Of a stretch of DNA of 45,193 bases, positions 34,534 to 42,600 are shown one piece after another (the stretch's first letter is position 1; every line of letters starts with the position of its first letter). The stretch comes from Bacteroidales bacterium (GTDB lineage Bacteria > Bacteroidota > Bacteroidia > Bacteroidales > F082): the NCBI GenBank assembly GCA_014860665.1, contig JACZJI010000087.1:1-45193 (forward strand), given 5' to 3'. The translations under genes were made by a program, and so were the position numbers. The notes beneath the pieces were generated by a model that ran no database searches, was not told the origin of the DNA, and saw only the letters and a list, made by a program, of their open reading frames with translations.

Positions 34534-35760
34534 ATGTTGGAACAAAAAGAACTCATTCTTCTCAATGTTTCCGGAGAAGATAAACCGGGGTTGACCGCCT
34601 CGCTTACCGAAATTTTAGCACATCACAATGTGAATATTCTGGACATCGGACAGTCGGTAATCCATAAAGATCTGGGCTTGGGTATTCTGTTTGAGGTCCC
34701 GAAAGAGTCAGGTTCCACAGGTGTTTTGAAAGATCTGCTTTTTAAAGCCTACGAATTAAAAAGCCACATCAAGTTTACGCCCGTACCCATCGAAGATTAC
34801 GAAAAATGGGTATCCGAACAGGGCAAAGAAAGATATATCATTACGTTGCTGGCCCACAAACTAACAGCGTTGCATTTGTCAAAAGTATCCAGTGTTATTG
34901 CCAGTCAAAAACTGAACATCGATACCATCTCCAGATTATCGGGCAGGAAATCCCTGAACGGGAACAACAAAGTCACCAACGCGGTGGTTGAATTTTCAGT
35001 TAGGGGAACACCTTCGGACGTTAATGCCATGAAACAGGCGTTCATGAATATTGCTTCCGAAACCGGTATCGACATTGCTTTTCAGGAAGACAACATTTAC
35101 CGCAGAAGCCGCCGGATGGTGTGTTTCGACATGGATTCCACGCTGATACAAACCGAGGTGATTGATGAACTGGCACAGAGAGCCGGTGTCGGCGACCAGG
35201 TGAAGAAAATTACCGAAAGCGCCATGCGAGGCGAAATTGATTTTAAAGAAAGTTTTAAGAAGAGGGTTTCCCTGCTGAAAGGGCTGGACGAATCGGTAAT
35301 GAAAGAAATTGCCGAAAACCTGCCCATCACTGAGGGTGCCGAACGCCTGTTGGTCACGCTGAAACAATACGGTTACAGGACGGCCATCCTTTCCGGCGGA
35401 TTCACGTATTTTGGAAATTACCTGAAAACCAAACTGGGTTTCGATTATGTTTTTGCCAACGAACTGGAAATTAAAAACGGAAAACTTACCGGAAAACATC
35501 TGCATGAAATCGTAGACGGAAAACGGAAAGCCGAATTGCTCGAATTGCTGGCCTTTAAGGAAGATATTCATCTGGAACAGGTGATTGCTGTGGGCGACGG
35601 CGCCAACGACCTTCCCATGCTTGAGAAAGCCGGCTTAGGTATCGCCTTTCACGCCAAACCCAAGGTGAAAGCTTCGGCGCAACATGCCATTTCAGCCACC
35701 GGATTGGATACGATCTTATATCTGTTAGGATTCCGCGACCGGGAAATAAACGTTTCGTAG
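34534..35760 (+). CDS. serB: Phosphoserine phosphatase with two N-terminal ACT domains
   Basis: A 408-residue enzyme. Residues about 7-80 and 95-175 are ACT-type ligand domains (LLNVSGEDKPGLTASLTEIL; YIITLLAHKLTALHLSKV), which often bind serine for feedback control. The HAD phosphatase domain follows: D199-M-D201-S-T in VCFDMDSTLIQTEVIDELA, the serine in AILSGGFTYFG, and GDGANDLPML with the metal-binding aspartates. It performs the last step of serine biosynthesis. Of E. coli SerB-type, but with two instead of one ACT domain. A 41-nt repeat begins right after the stop. Confidence 0.94.
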   Translation: MLEQKELILLNVSGEDKPGLTASLTEILAHHNVNILDIGQSVIHKDLGLGILFEVPKESGSTGVLKDLLFKAYELKSHIKFTPVPIEDYEKWVSEQGKERYIITLLAHKLTALHLSKVSSVIASQKLNIDTISRLSGRKSLNGNNKVTNAVVEFSVRGTPSDVNAMKQAFMNIASETGIDIAFQEDNIYRRSRRMVCFDMDSTLIQTEVIDELAQRAGVGDQVKKITESAMRGEIDFKESFKKRVSLLKGLDESVMKEIAENLPITEGAERLLVTLKQYGYRTAILSGGFTYFGNYLKTKLGFDYVFANELEIKNGKLTGKHLHEIVDGKRKAELLELLAFKEDIHLEQVIAVGDGANDLPMLEKAGLGIAFHAKPKVKASAQHAISATGLDTILYLLGFRDREINVS

Positions 35761-35801
35761 AGTTCATAAAGTGCACTAAAGTGCCTAAAGTCCGTAAAGT
35801 T
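35761..35801. repeat. 41-nt interspersed repeat, copy A
   Basis: AGTTCATAAAGTGCACTAAA followed by GTGCCTAAAGTCCGTAAAGTT. It starts at the first base after the serB stop. Copy C (37855) is identical over 41 nt; copy B (35944) differs at few positions. Internally it is made of three or four TAAAGT blocks about 9-10 nt apart. Confidence 0.9.
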
Positions 35802-35818
35802 TTGGGCTGACTTTGCTA

Positions 35819-35841
35819 CCCCCTACCCCTAAAGGGGGGAA
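35819..35841. repeat. CCCCT...AAGGGG element
   Basis: CTACCCCCTACCCC-TAAAGGGGGG: a G/C-rich short palindrome like the one at 17273-17300. Confidence 0.35.
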
Positions 35842-35904
35842 AGGTTTGAAGAGTTTAAAGGTTTAAAGGTTCAAAAGTTCAGAAGCTCGTAAGATGAAAA
35901 ACAG

Positions 35905-35935
35905 GGCACGCGCTGCAAGCGCGCGCCAGTATTGA
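35905..35935. repeat. REP-like palindrome (copy 3)
   Basis: GGCACGCGCT-GCA-AGCGCGCGCC, then AGTATTGA. The arms pair with one mismatch. Confidence 0.55.
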
Positions 35936-35943
35936 GTTAGAAG

Positions 35944-35984
35944 AGTTCATAAAGTGTGCTAAAGTGCCTAAAGTCCGTAAGGTT
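35944..35984. repeat. 41-nt interspersed repeat, copy B
   Basis: Same unit as copies A and C with changes at GTGTGCT and GGTT. It lies between the REP-like element and the purK leader. Confidence 0.9.
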
Positions 35985-36054
35985 GAGAGCTTCTGTTTCA
36001 GAATGACTTTAAACGGGAGTCGTATCCTCGCAGAAAGCGTACGGCGGAATTTTC

Positions 36055-36129
36055 TATTTTTGCAATGAAAATCCCTTACAAAACAAAAGCCTTTTCAGGT
36101 TTAAAAGAGGCTTATTTCTTACATAAGCC
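36055..36129 (+). promoter_or_regulatory. Putative purKE leader with alternative hairpins and a 25-codon open frame
   Basis: A -7-like TATTTTTG (36055-36062; no clear -33 box) precedes a short open frame ATG 36065 to stop about 36142. Two hairpins exclude each other: AAAGCCTTTT (36087-36096) with AAAAGAGGCTT (36103-36113), and GGCTTAT (36109-36115) with ATAAGCC (36123-36129). No known purine riboswitch core is visible. Confidence 0.3.
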
Positions 36130-36208
36130 GGGAATTCTCTAAAGGCATCTTTAAGAATGAGCCGTTCATTAACAGTTTAATAAAAACACCGATAAACGAC
36201 CGGAGGAT

Positions 36209-37375
36209 ATGGAAAAACTAGTTACATCAGATTTTAAATTGGGCATCATCGCCGGCGGACAACTTGCTAAAATGTTAATTCAGAAAGCCAGCCGGTGGGA
36301 TGTGGTTACCTATGTTTTAGACAAGGATGAAACCTGTCCGGCAAAAAGTCTTGCTACCCATTTTGTAAAAGGAAGCAATCTGGATTTTGATTCGGTATAT
36401 CAGTTTGGGAAAATGGTTGATCTCCTCACCTATGAAATGGAGAACATCAACATTGAAGCTTTGAAGAGGCTTAAATCCGAAGGTTATAAAATTCTTCCCG
36501 ATCCGGACATTCTGGAACTCATCCAGGATAAAGGAAAACAAAAGGAATTTTATCAAAATAACAACCTGCCTACGGCACCGTTTAAAATCTATGACAGCCG
36601 GAATGATATCACAAGGGGGATCAAAGAAGGCGAAATTAAATTCCCTTTTGTTCAAAAATTAAGAACAGGAGGTTACGACGGGCGTGGGGTTGCTGTTATT
36701 AACGGCGAAAGTGATTTGCATAAATTACTCGAAGGGCCGTCGGTGATTGAGGATAAAGTCGACATAGCCAAAGAAATTGCAGTTATCACGGCACGTAACA
36801 AAAAGGGAGAAATAAAATGCCATCCCGTAGTAGAAATGGTATTTGACCCGAAGGCCAACCTTGTAGATAAGTTGATCTGTCCTTCGACGATTACAGAAGA
36901 ACAATCGGAAAAAGCGACCCGTATTGCAAGCAGGATCATCGAATCACTCAACATGCAAGGCTTGCTGGCGGTGGAGTTTTTTATTGATACAAAGGGGGAA
37001 GTCATCGTAAATGAATCCGCTCCCCGTCCTCACAACAGTGGTCATCATACCATTGAAGGGATTATTACTTCACAATTTGAACAACACTTGCGTGCTATCT
37101 TTAATCTGCCTTTGGGCAGCACTAAAATTAAAATGCCTGCCGTTATGCTAAATATTTTGGGAGGTGAAGGCTATGAAGGGCCTGTTAAATATGAAGGGTT
37201 AACGGAAATTATGGCCATTGAAGGAGTGAAAATCCATCTTTACGGGAAGAAGATAACCATGCCGTATAGAAAAATGGGGCACATTACCGTGTTGGGAGAA
37301 ACGCTGGAGGCAGCATTGGAGAAAGCTGAAAAGGTTAAACACTTAATAAAGGTAAAATCGTGGGACAAAAATTAG
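36209..37375 (+). CDS. purK: N5-carboxyaminoimidazole ribonucleotide synthase
   Basis: A 388-residue ATP-grasp enzyme of purine biosynthesis. It joins AIR, bicarbonate and ATP to N5-CAIR. Signatures: N-terminal LGIIAGGQLAKMLIQKASRW, ATP-grasp core KLRTGGYDGRGVAVI, ATP site EFFIDTKGEVIVNESAPRPHNSGHHTIE (shown in parts: VNESAPRPHNSGH). A GGAGG-like sequence (CCGGAGGAT) precedes the ATG, unusual for this genome. The last 16 bp overlap purE. Regulation of purEK could involve the leader described at 36055-36129. Confidence 0.94.
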   Translation: MEKLVTSDFKLGIIAGGQLAKMLIQKASRWDVVTYVLDKDETCPAKSLATHFVKGSNLDFDSVYQFGKMVDLLTYEMENINIEALKRLKSEGYKILPDPDILELIQDKGKQKEFYQNNNLPTAPFKIYDSRNDITRGIKEGEIKFPFVQKLRTGGYDGRGVAVINGESDLHKLLEGPSVIEDKVDIAKEIAVITARNKKGEIKCHPVVEMVFDPKANLVDKLICPSTITEEQSEKATRIASRIIESLNMQGLLAVEFFIDTKGEVIVNESAPRPHNSGHHTIEGIITSQFEQHLRAIFNLPLGSTKIKMPAVMLNILGGEGYEGPVKYEGLTEIMAIEGVKIHLYGKKITMPYRKMGHITVLGETLEAALEKAEKVKHLIKVKSWDKN

Positions 37376-37851
37376 TAAGTATCGTGATGGGTTCCGATTC
37401 GGACCTGCCCGTCATGAAGCCGGCAGCTGAAATGCTGGAACAATTTGGTGTGGAATATGAAATTGATATTGTTTCGGCACACAGAACACCGGAAAAATTA
37501 TTTGATTTCGCTTCCAACGCGCACAAGCGGGGCATACAGGTAATCATTGCCGGTGCGGGCGGCGCAGCACACCTTCCGGGCATGGTTGCCGCCATATCAC
37601 CCCTGCCGGTTATCGGGGTGCCTGTAAAATCGAGCAACTCCATCGACGGCTGGGATTCGGTGCTTTCCATATTGCAAATGCCCGGCGGAGTGCCTGTTGC
37701 CACGGTAGCCCTCAATGGCGCCAAAAATGCGGGCATCCTTGCCGCCCAAATTATTTCCGTTTCCGACCCCCAGGTGAGGGAAAAAATTATTGAATATAAA
37801 TCAGGGCTCAGGGACCAGGTTATCAGCAAAGCAAAAAAGCTGAAAGGTTAG
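37360..37851 (+). CDS. purE: N5-carboxyaminoimidazole ribonucleotide mutase
   Basis: A 163-residue class I PurE. It turns N5-CAIR into CAIR, directly after PurK. Motifs: GSDSDLPVMK (11-20), SAHRTPEKL with catalytic H41, and AGAGGAAHLPGMVAA. The GTG start at 37360 overlaps the purK end by 16 bp, so the two are translationally coupled. The purK-purE order is the reverse of E. coli purEK. Confidence 0.94.
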   Translation: MGQKLVSIVMGSDSDLPVMKPAAEMLEQFGVEYEIDIVSAHRTPEKLFDFASNAHKRGIQVIIAGAGGAAHLPGMVAAISPLPVIGVPVKSSNSIDGWDSVLSILQMPGGVPVATVALNGAKNAGILAAQIISVSDPQVREKIIEYKSGLRDQVISKAKKLKG

Positions 37852-37854
37852 AAA

Positions 37855-37895
37855 AGTTCATAAAGTGCACTAAAGTGCCTAAAGTCCGTAAAGTT
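37855..37895. repeat. 41-nt interspersed repeat, copy C
   Basis: Identical to copy A (35761-35801). It starts 4 bp after the purE stop, as copy A starts right after serB. Confidence 0.9.
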
Positions 37896-38010
37896 GGAGG
37901 CCCAACACTGGTGCACCCCTTCGATTTTTCAGACTTTTCCAACATTTGAACCAACTTCAGTAAAATGTGACGTGTGACAGGGTGACCTGTGACTCCGAAA
38001 AGCCTCAGTA

Positions 38011-38043
38011 CTGGCGCACGCGCTTCAAGAGCGCTAGTATTGA
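38011..38043. repeat. REP-like palindrome (copy 4)
   Basis: CTGGCGCACGCGCTT-CAA-GAGCGCTAGTATTG. Variant of the GCGC...CGCCAGT element, with CTAGT for CCAGT. Confidence 0.45.
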
Positions 38044-38530
38044 AGCTTTAAACAAAAGTTTACGGCTCCACTTTTTGCCGGGGGAAGCTTTAAACAAAAG
38101 TTTACGGCTTCACTTTTTGTTGGGGAAGCTTTAAACAAAAGTTTATGGCTCCCTTTTTGCTTGGGGAAGCTTTAAACAAATGTTTATGGCTTCACTTTTT
38201 GCCAGGGAAGCTTTCATTAAATAATAATGGCTCCACTTTTCGTTGGGGAAGCTTTGCCTAAACAGGCACGGCCCCACTTTTTGCTGGGGAAGCTATGCTC
38301 AAACGAGCACAACCTCACTTTTCGCTGGGGAAGCCATGCTTAAACGAGCACGGCTCCACTTTTCGCTGGGGAAGCTTTGCCTAAACAGGCACGCCTTCAC
38401 TTTTCGCTGGGGAAGCCATGCTCAAACGAGCACGGCTCCACTTTTTGTCAGGGGAGCTTTGCTTAAACGAGCACGGCTCCACTTTTTGTCAGGGGAGCTT
38501 TGCTTAAACGAGCATGCCTCCGGGCAGGCG
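38042..38530. repeat. 41-bp tandem array of about 12 units with covarying hairpins
   Basis: Units start at 38042, 38084, 38125, 38166, 38207, 38248, 38289, 38330, 38371, 38412, 38453 and 38494 (steps 42, then 41 throughout). Each has an outer stem GAAGC/GCTTC or GGAGC/GCTCC, an internal loop TTT/ACG, an inner 4-bp stem and a 4-nt loop, then a linker with CACTTTTTG. The inner stem changes in pairs: AAAC/GTTT in units 1-3, GCCT/AGGC in units 6 and 9, GCTC/GAGC in units 7 and 10, GCTT/GAGC in units 8 and 11. Unit 5 has a shifted CATTA/TAATG stem. The last unit is cut short after the inner hairpin. Confidence 0.92.
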
Positions 38531-38564
38531 CAGCCGGGATGCTCATAGCCGGGCACGTTAGTAC

Positions 38565-38903
38565 TCAAAACAGCTTACTCCCCAACGGCACGTCCTTGTC
38601 GGGAACGCAGAGTGCCACGCGGCCCTGTTCATCAGCAAAACCGGTAGTCAGGCATTCGGAAAAGATGGGGCCGATTTGCTTTTTAGGAAAATTCAGTACG
38701 CCCACCACCAGCTTGCCTAACAGTTCTTCGATGGTATATAATTCGGTGATTTGAGCGCTGGACTTTTTGATGCCGAATTCCGGACCAAAATCAACATGTA
38801 AAATGTAGGCCGGTTTGCGGGCTTTGGCAAAAACCTCGGCGTGGACAATTTTGCCCACGCGAAGTTCTACCTTTTCAAAGTCTTTCCATTCGATGAGTTC
38901 CAT
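38565..38903 (-). CDS. CsaA-like tRNA-binding domain protein
   Basis: A 112-residue OB-fold protein with the tRNA-binding domain found in CsaA and at the end of some synthetases. Typical run: FEKVELRVGKIVHAEVFAKA, LHVDFGPEFGIKKSSAQIT, VVGVLNFPKKQIGPIFSECL. B. subtilis CsaA has chaperone and secretion-related activity; binding of tRNA is the conserved trait. Convergent with purKE across the hairpin array. Confidence 0.85.
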   Translation of the reverse strand: MELIEWKDFEKVELRVGKIVHAEVFAKARKPAYILHVDFGPEFGIKKSSAQITELYTIEELLGKLVVGVLNFPKKQIGPIFSECLTTGFADEQGRVALCVPDKDVPLGSKLF

Positions 38904-38909
38904 TGAAAT

Positions 38910-39212
38910 CTATTCAGAAATTTTTTTCGATTCGTCTTCTTCAGGTATCGTTAATTCTGGTTTTACTCCTCCAACTTTATATAAACGCCACCCTGCATAA
39001 GCAAATACAAACGGGAGAATGTAAAATTTAAAATAAACTCCCAGATAAGTTCCCGCCTCAAGCCCTGCCTCATAAGCAGTCTTTTCATGATCGGGGAAAT
39101 GAAACGTTGGGAATTTTCCATTCAACATATGAGTAAAACCCACTAATGCCAATGCAAAGAATATAAACGCAATGACTTTTATGGCTATTCTGTATCCTTT
39201 TGATAGTTTCAT
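38910..39212 (-). CDS. Small two-helix membrane protein (paralogue 1)
   Basis: A 100-residue protein with one N-terminal membrane helix (about 9-30), a soluble loop, and a second helix (about 58-77) with the pattern AGxxxGxYxxFYILPFVFAYAGW. A short acidic tail ends it (EEDESKKISE). It resembles the next gene in layout and motif, so the pair arose by tandem duplication. Function unknown. It starts 6 bp after the csaA-type gene start on the same strand and may be co-transcribed with it. Confidence 0.55.
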   Translation of the reverse strand: MKLSKGYRIAIKVIAFIFFALALVGFTHMLNGKFPTFHFPDHEKTAYEAGLEAGTYLGVYFKFYILPFVFAYAGWRLYKVGGVKPELTIPEEDESKKISE

Positions 39213-39257
39213 TTTCTTCTTTTAAATCAATAATTTATTTTAGTATCAGGAATTGGG

Positions 39258-39527
39258 TCATTCCATATGAGCCTGTTTTACTTTTTCGCTTCCAAGTTTG
39301 AATAAAAGCCACCCCGTAAAAACCAAAAAGATCGGAACTACATAAAAACGTGCGAAATGCCCCACAGCATAACCAAATTTATAAGCCGCGGAGGTGACAT
39401 CGACATGAGAATGAAACAATAGGATTTTTCCAAAAAACAGGTGGATTAAGTCAATGCCACCGAAAATAAAAAACAGGATTGAAATGATTACGGCACTTAC
39501 ACCGTACCTTAATGGATATTTTTTCAT
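39258..39527 (-). CDS. Small two-helix membrane protein (paralogue 2)
   Basis: An 89-residue protein with two membrane helices (about 8-30 and 55-77). It shares with paralogue 1 the order helix, polar loop with A-x-x-x-G-x-x-x-G (AAYKFGYAVGHF), aromatic FYVVP, then a GW(L/R)L(F/Y)K(L/V)G motif. It is shorter and lacks the acidic tail. I do not recognise the family. It probably heads a short operon with paralogue 1 and the CsaA-like gene. Confidence 0.55.
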   Translation of the reverse strand: MKKYPLRYGVSAVIISILFFIFGGIDLIHLFFGKILLFHSHVDVTSAAYKFGYAVGHFARFYVVPIFLVFTGWLLFKLGSEKVKQAHME

Positions 39528-39631
39528 AACATTTGATTTTTATTGGTTTATAAATTAAGGCGCAATATATAAAATAATATCAGGTTTTTGGTTGATCGAC
39601 AGGATGAAAATCCTCATTGTTAAATCCATAT

Positions 39632-39666
39632 AAAAAAAAAGAAGGAGCAAATGCTCCTTCTTTTTT
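39632..39666 (-). terminator. Bidirectional terminator after the tricorn-like gene
   Basis: AAAAAGAAGGAGCA-AA-TGCTCCTTCTTTTTT: a strong hairpin with T-runs on both strands, 11 bp after the protease stop (minus strand). Confidence 0.9.
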
Positions 39667-39677
39667 GTTTTAACTGA

Positions 39678-42600
39678 TTAGTTCGTTCCGCCGGCATCAT
39701 TTCCGCTTGGATAAGCAGGAATTTCTGCAGGTGGCTGAGGCAACGGCAACGGGTGCTCTTTAAGCTTCTTCATGATGTAATCGATGGCAGTATCGAGCTG
39801 TGCATCTTTTCCGGCCATCACATCTCCCGGAAGGTTATCGACTTTGATATCCGGTGTTACACCGTGATTTTCGATAGCCCACTTGGAATCGAGTCCGTAA
39901 ATACTGTTTTCTGAAACGATCAGGTTACCGCCATCCAGCAAAGTCCAATCGTCATTGTATCCACGAACACCGCCCCAGGTGCGGGTTCCAATTAATGGTC
40001 CCAATCCGTACTTACGGAAATAGAACGGGAACATATCACCGTCGGAAGCGGAATAGTGGTTGAGCAAGCAAACCTTATATCCGTTTAGTACCTGTTCAGG
40101 ATAGCGCATGGCGGCATGGGTACGGTTGGTACTCATTCCAATCAAAACGCGGCGCAGTCTTTCCAGCACAATCTGATCGATGAAACCGCCACCGTTGAAA
40201 CGGTCGTCCATAATCAAACCCTGTTTGCTGATCTGAGGATAGAACTGGTGGATAAACTGATCCATACCCAAAGCTTCCATGTCGGACAAATAAATGTACC
40301 CGATTTTGCCGTCGGATTTTTTGTTGACATAGTCGCGGTTGTGGGTGATCCATGCGTTCAGACGCAAATTCAGTGAATTGTCGATAGGTTTAACCACAAT
40401 GTCGTGTTTGCCTTTACCGTCAGGTGAATCAGCCACTGTTAATGTGGTTTGTTGTCCGACTGTGTTTACAAACAAGCTGTAGGGGTTCATAGGAGCTTTC
40501 AGCTCATGACCGTTAACAGCCAGCAAATAATCACCTGTTTTTACATTCACGCCGGGTTGCATCAACGGAGACTCATATCCTTCACGGGAATTGTCGCCGG
40601 GATAGATTTTCTTGAAATAGTAGTGGCCGTCTTTCAAACCGAAATCAACACCCAAAACTCCGGTGTGGTTTGGTTTCAGGGTATAATTGTCGTCACCACC
40701 CCATACATAGCAGTGTGAGTTGTTCAGTTCGCCAATCATTTCACCGATAAGATAATTGACATCTTCGCGGCAACCCAGTTTTGGCAGAAGTTTAGCGTAG
40801 TTTGCGCCTACTTCTTTCCAGTTAACTCCGTTCATTTCCGTGCTGTAGAAGAAATCACGGAAAAGTCTCCATGCCTGATGATACATTTCATCCCATTCCT
40901 GATGAGGATAAATCAGCATTTTCATGTCGGAGGTATTTACTTCTTCGCTGCCTTTGGCTCCCATATCTGAAGCAGGCATGAGGAAGAATTTACCGTGCTG
41001 CATGTAAGCGATGGTGCTTCCGTCAGCACTCAGAGCAAAGGCTCCTACTCCGTTTTCAACAACGGTACCGCCTTTTTTAGTCTTCAGATTATAAACCATG
41101 ATTGAGGACTGTCCACTACCCTGCAACGGACCATCGATTTTCATCAAAGGACGTGTCTGGTAATAAACTTTTTCACCAGTAACCTGGAGGTTACCATAAT
41201 CTCCGGAAGGAATTGGCAAAGCAACAACGCGCTCCATCAAACCATCAAAGTCAATTTTAACAGGAGCTGAATTACCGGCTTTCCATGGGCCTTCGCTTTC
41301 AGCTTTTTTCTTTGCTTCAGGAGTTCCTTCGTCGGAAACCGGAGCGAAAGGAGATTTTTCATCCTTCTGCAAAGTCACAAGATAAATACCATCCATTTTT
41401 TCTGTAGCCACGTTGAATTCCGTTTCACTGAATGTCGGATTTTCATGGCGATTAGAAATGAAGTACAGATATTTTCCTTCAGGACCGAATACCGGATCAT
41501 TATCGGAATACATGCCTGTACTTACTTTATAAGACTTATTATCTGTGAGGCTGTAAATATAAATTTGTGAAAGTCCGCTGGCATTGGTCTTTGAGTAGGA
41601 AATATATTTTCCATCGGGTGACCAGTGGTAATCCCAGATAGGACCGACTTTGTCCTGATCAATGCGTACCGGTTTTTTGTCTTTTAAATTAATGTACCAA
41701 AGCACATGGTTGTTGTCTGAGAAAGCCAGCATATCGCTGTTGGGCGACCACAACGGATTGTAGAAATATCCGGTTTTAAAATGGGTAACGTCTTCCTGGC
41801 TTCCGGAACCGTCGGAAGGACGGATAGCCAGTTCGTTTTCGCCGCTGGCATCGGTCAGATAAGCAACCCATTTGCCATCAGGTGACCAGGCTGGATTTTG
41901 TTCCTGAGCATTGGAGGTCTGGGTAAGATCGCGTGTAGCACCGTGTTTTGCGGGAACAGTAAAGATATCACCGCGAGCACCGAAGACAACGCGTTTTCCG
42001 TTGGGAGCAACATCAAAACTACGAATCATTTTACCGGCATTTACCCAACGTGGCATGGTTTGGGTTCCGTCGGTAGGAACAGTAACATTGATTTTATGCA
42101 GTTGCTCTGAAGGCAGATCCAAAACGTACAAAGAACCGCCGTCCTGGAAAACAATACCGTTGTTTCCCAAACTCGGCCAATCCACATCATAATCCTTAAA
42201 ATGTGTAATCTGGCGGAAGGCTTTGGTGTTTACATCATAAGCCCAGATATTCAGACGGTGGTTTTCGCCACGGTCGGAAGCAAAATAAATGGTGTTTTTG
42301 TACCACATCGGATAGGTGTCGGTACCTTTCCAGGTGGTAACCTGTTCTGTCTGGTGTGTTTTGAAATCATAAATCCAGATGTCCTGTGCCAGACCACCTT
42401 CGTAGCGTTTCCAGGTACGGAAATTTCTGAAGATACGGTTATAGGCAATTTTGGAACCATCGGGGCTGTAAGACATCACACCACCTTTGGGCAAAGGAAG
42501 CTGTTCCGGCAATCCACCCATTTTGCTTACTTCAAAGGGTTGACCAAACCAGGAATTCCAGGTAGCCCTTCTGGAAAGGAAAACGATATTTTTTCCATCA

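Larger units (their letters stand above)
37852..38564. other. Gene-free region with repeats between purE and csaA
   Basis: From left to right: copy C of the 41-nt repeat (37855-37895), REP-like palindrome copy 4 (38011-38043), and the 41-bp tandem array (38042-38530). I see no gene: open frames in the array reflect its period and have no family match in my knowledge. The two genes around it are convergent, so the region is a shared downstream region. Confidence 0.6.

Noticed and set aside
38042..38530. CRISPR array
   Set aside because: Units follow each other without unique spacers, the variable part is the hairpin stem itself, and no cas gene is near.
38243..38548. Open frame of about 100 residues within the 41-bp array
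   Set aside because: The period is not a multiple of three, and the peptide simply cycles through the three frames of the repeat (cysteine/histidine-rich, no fold). The hairpin pairing explains the conservation better.
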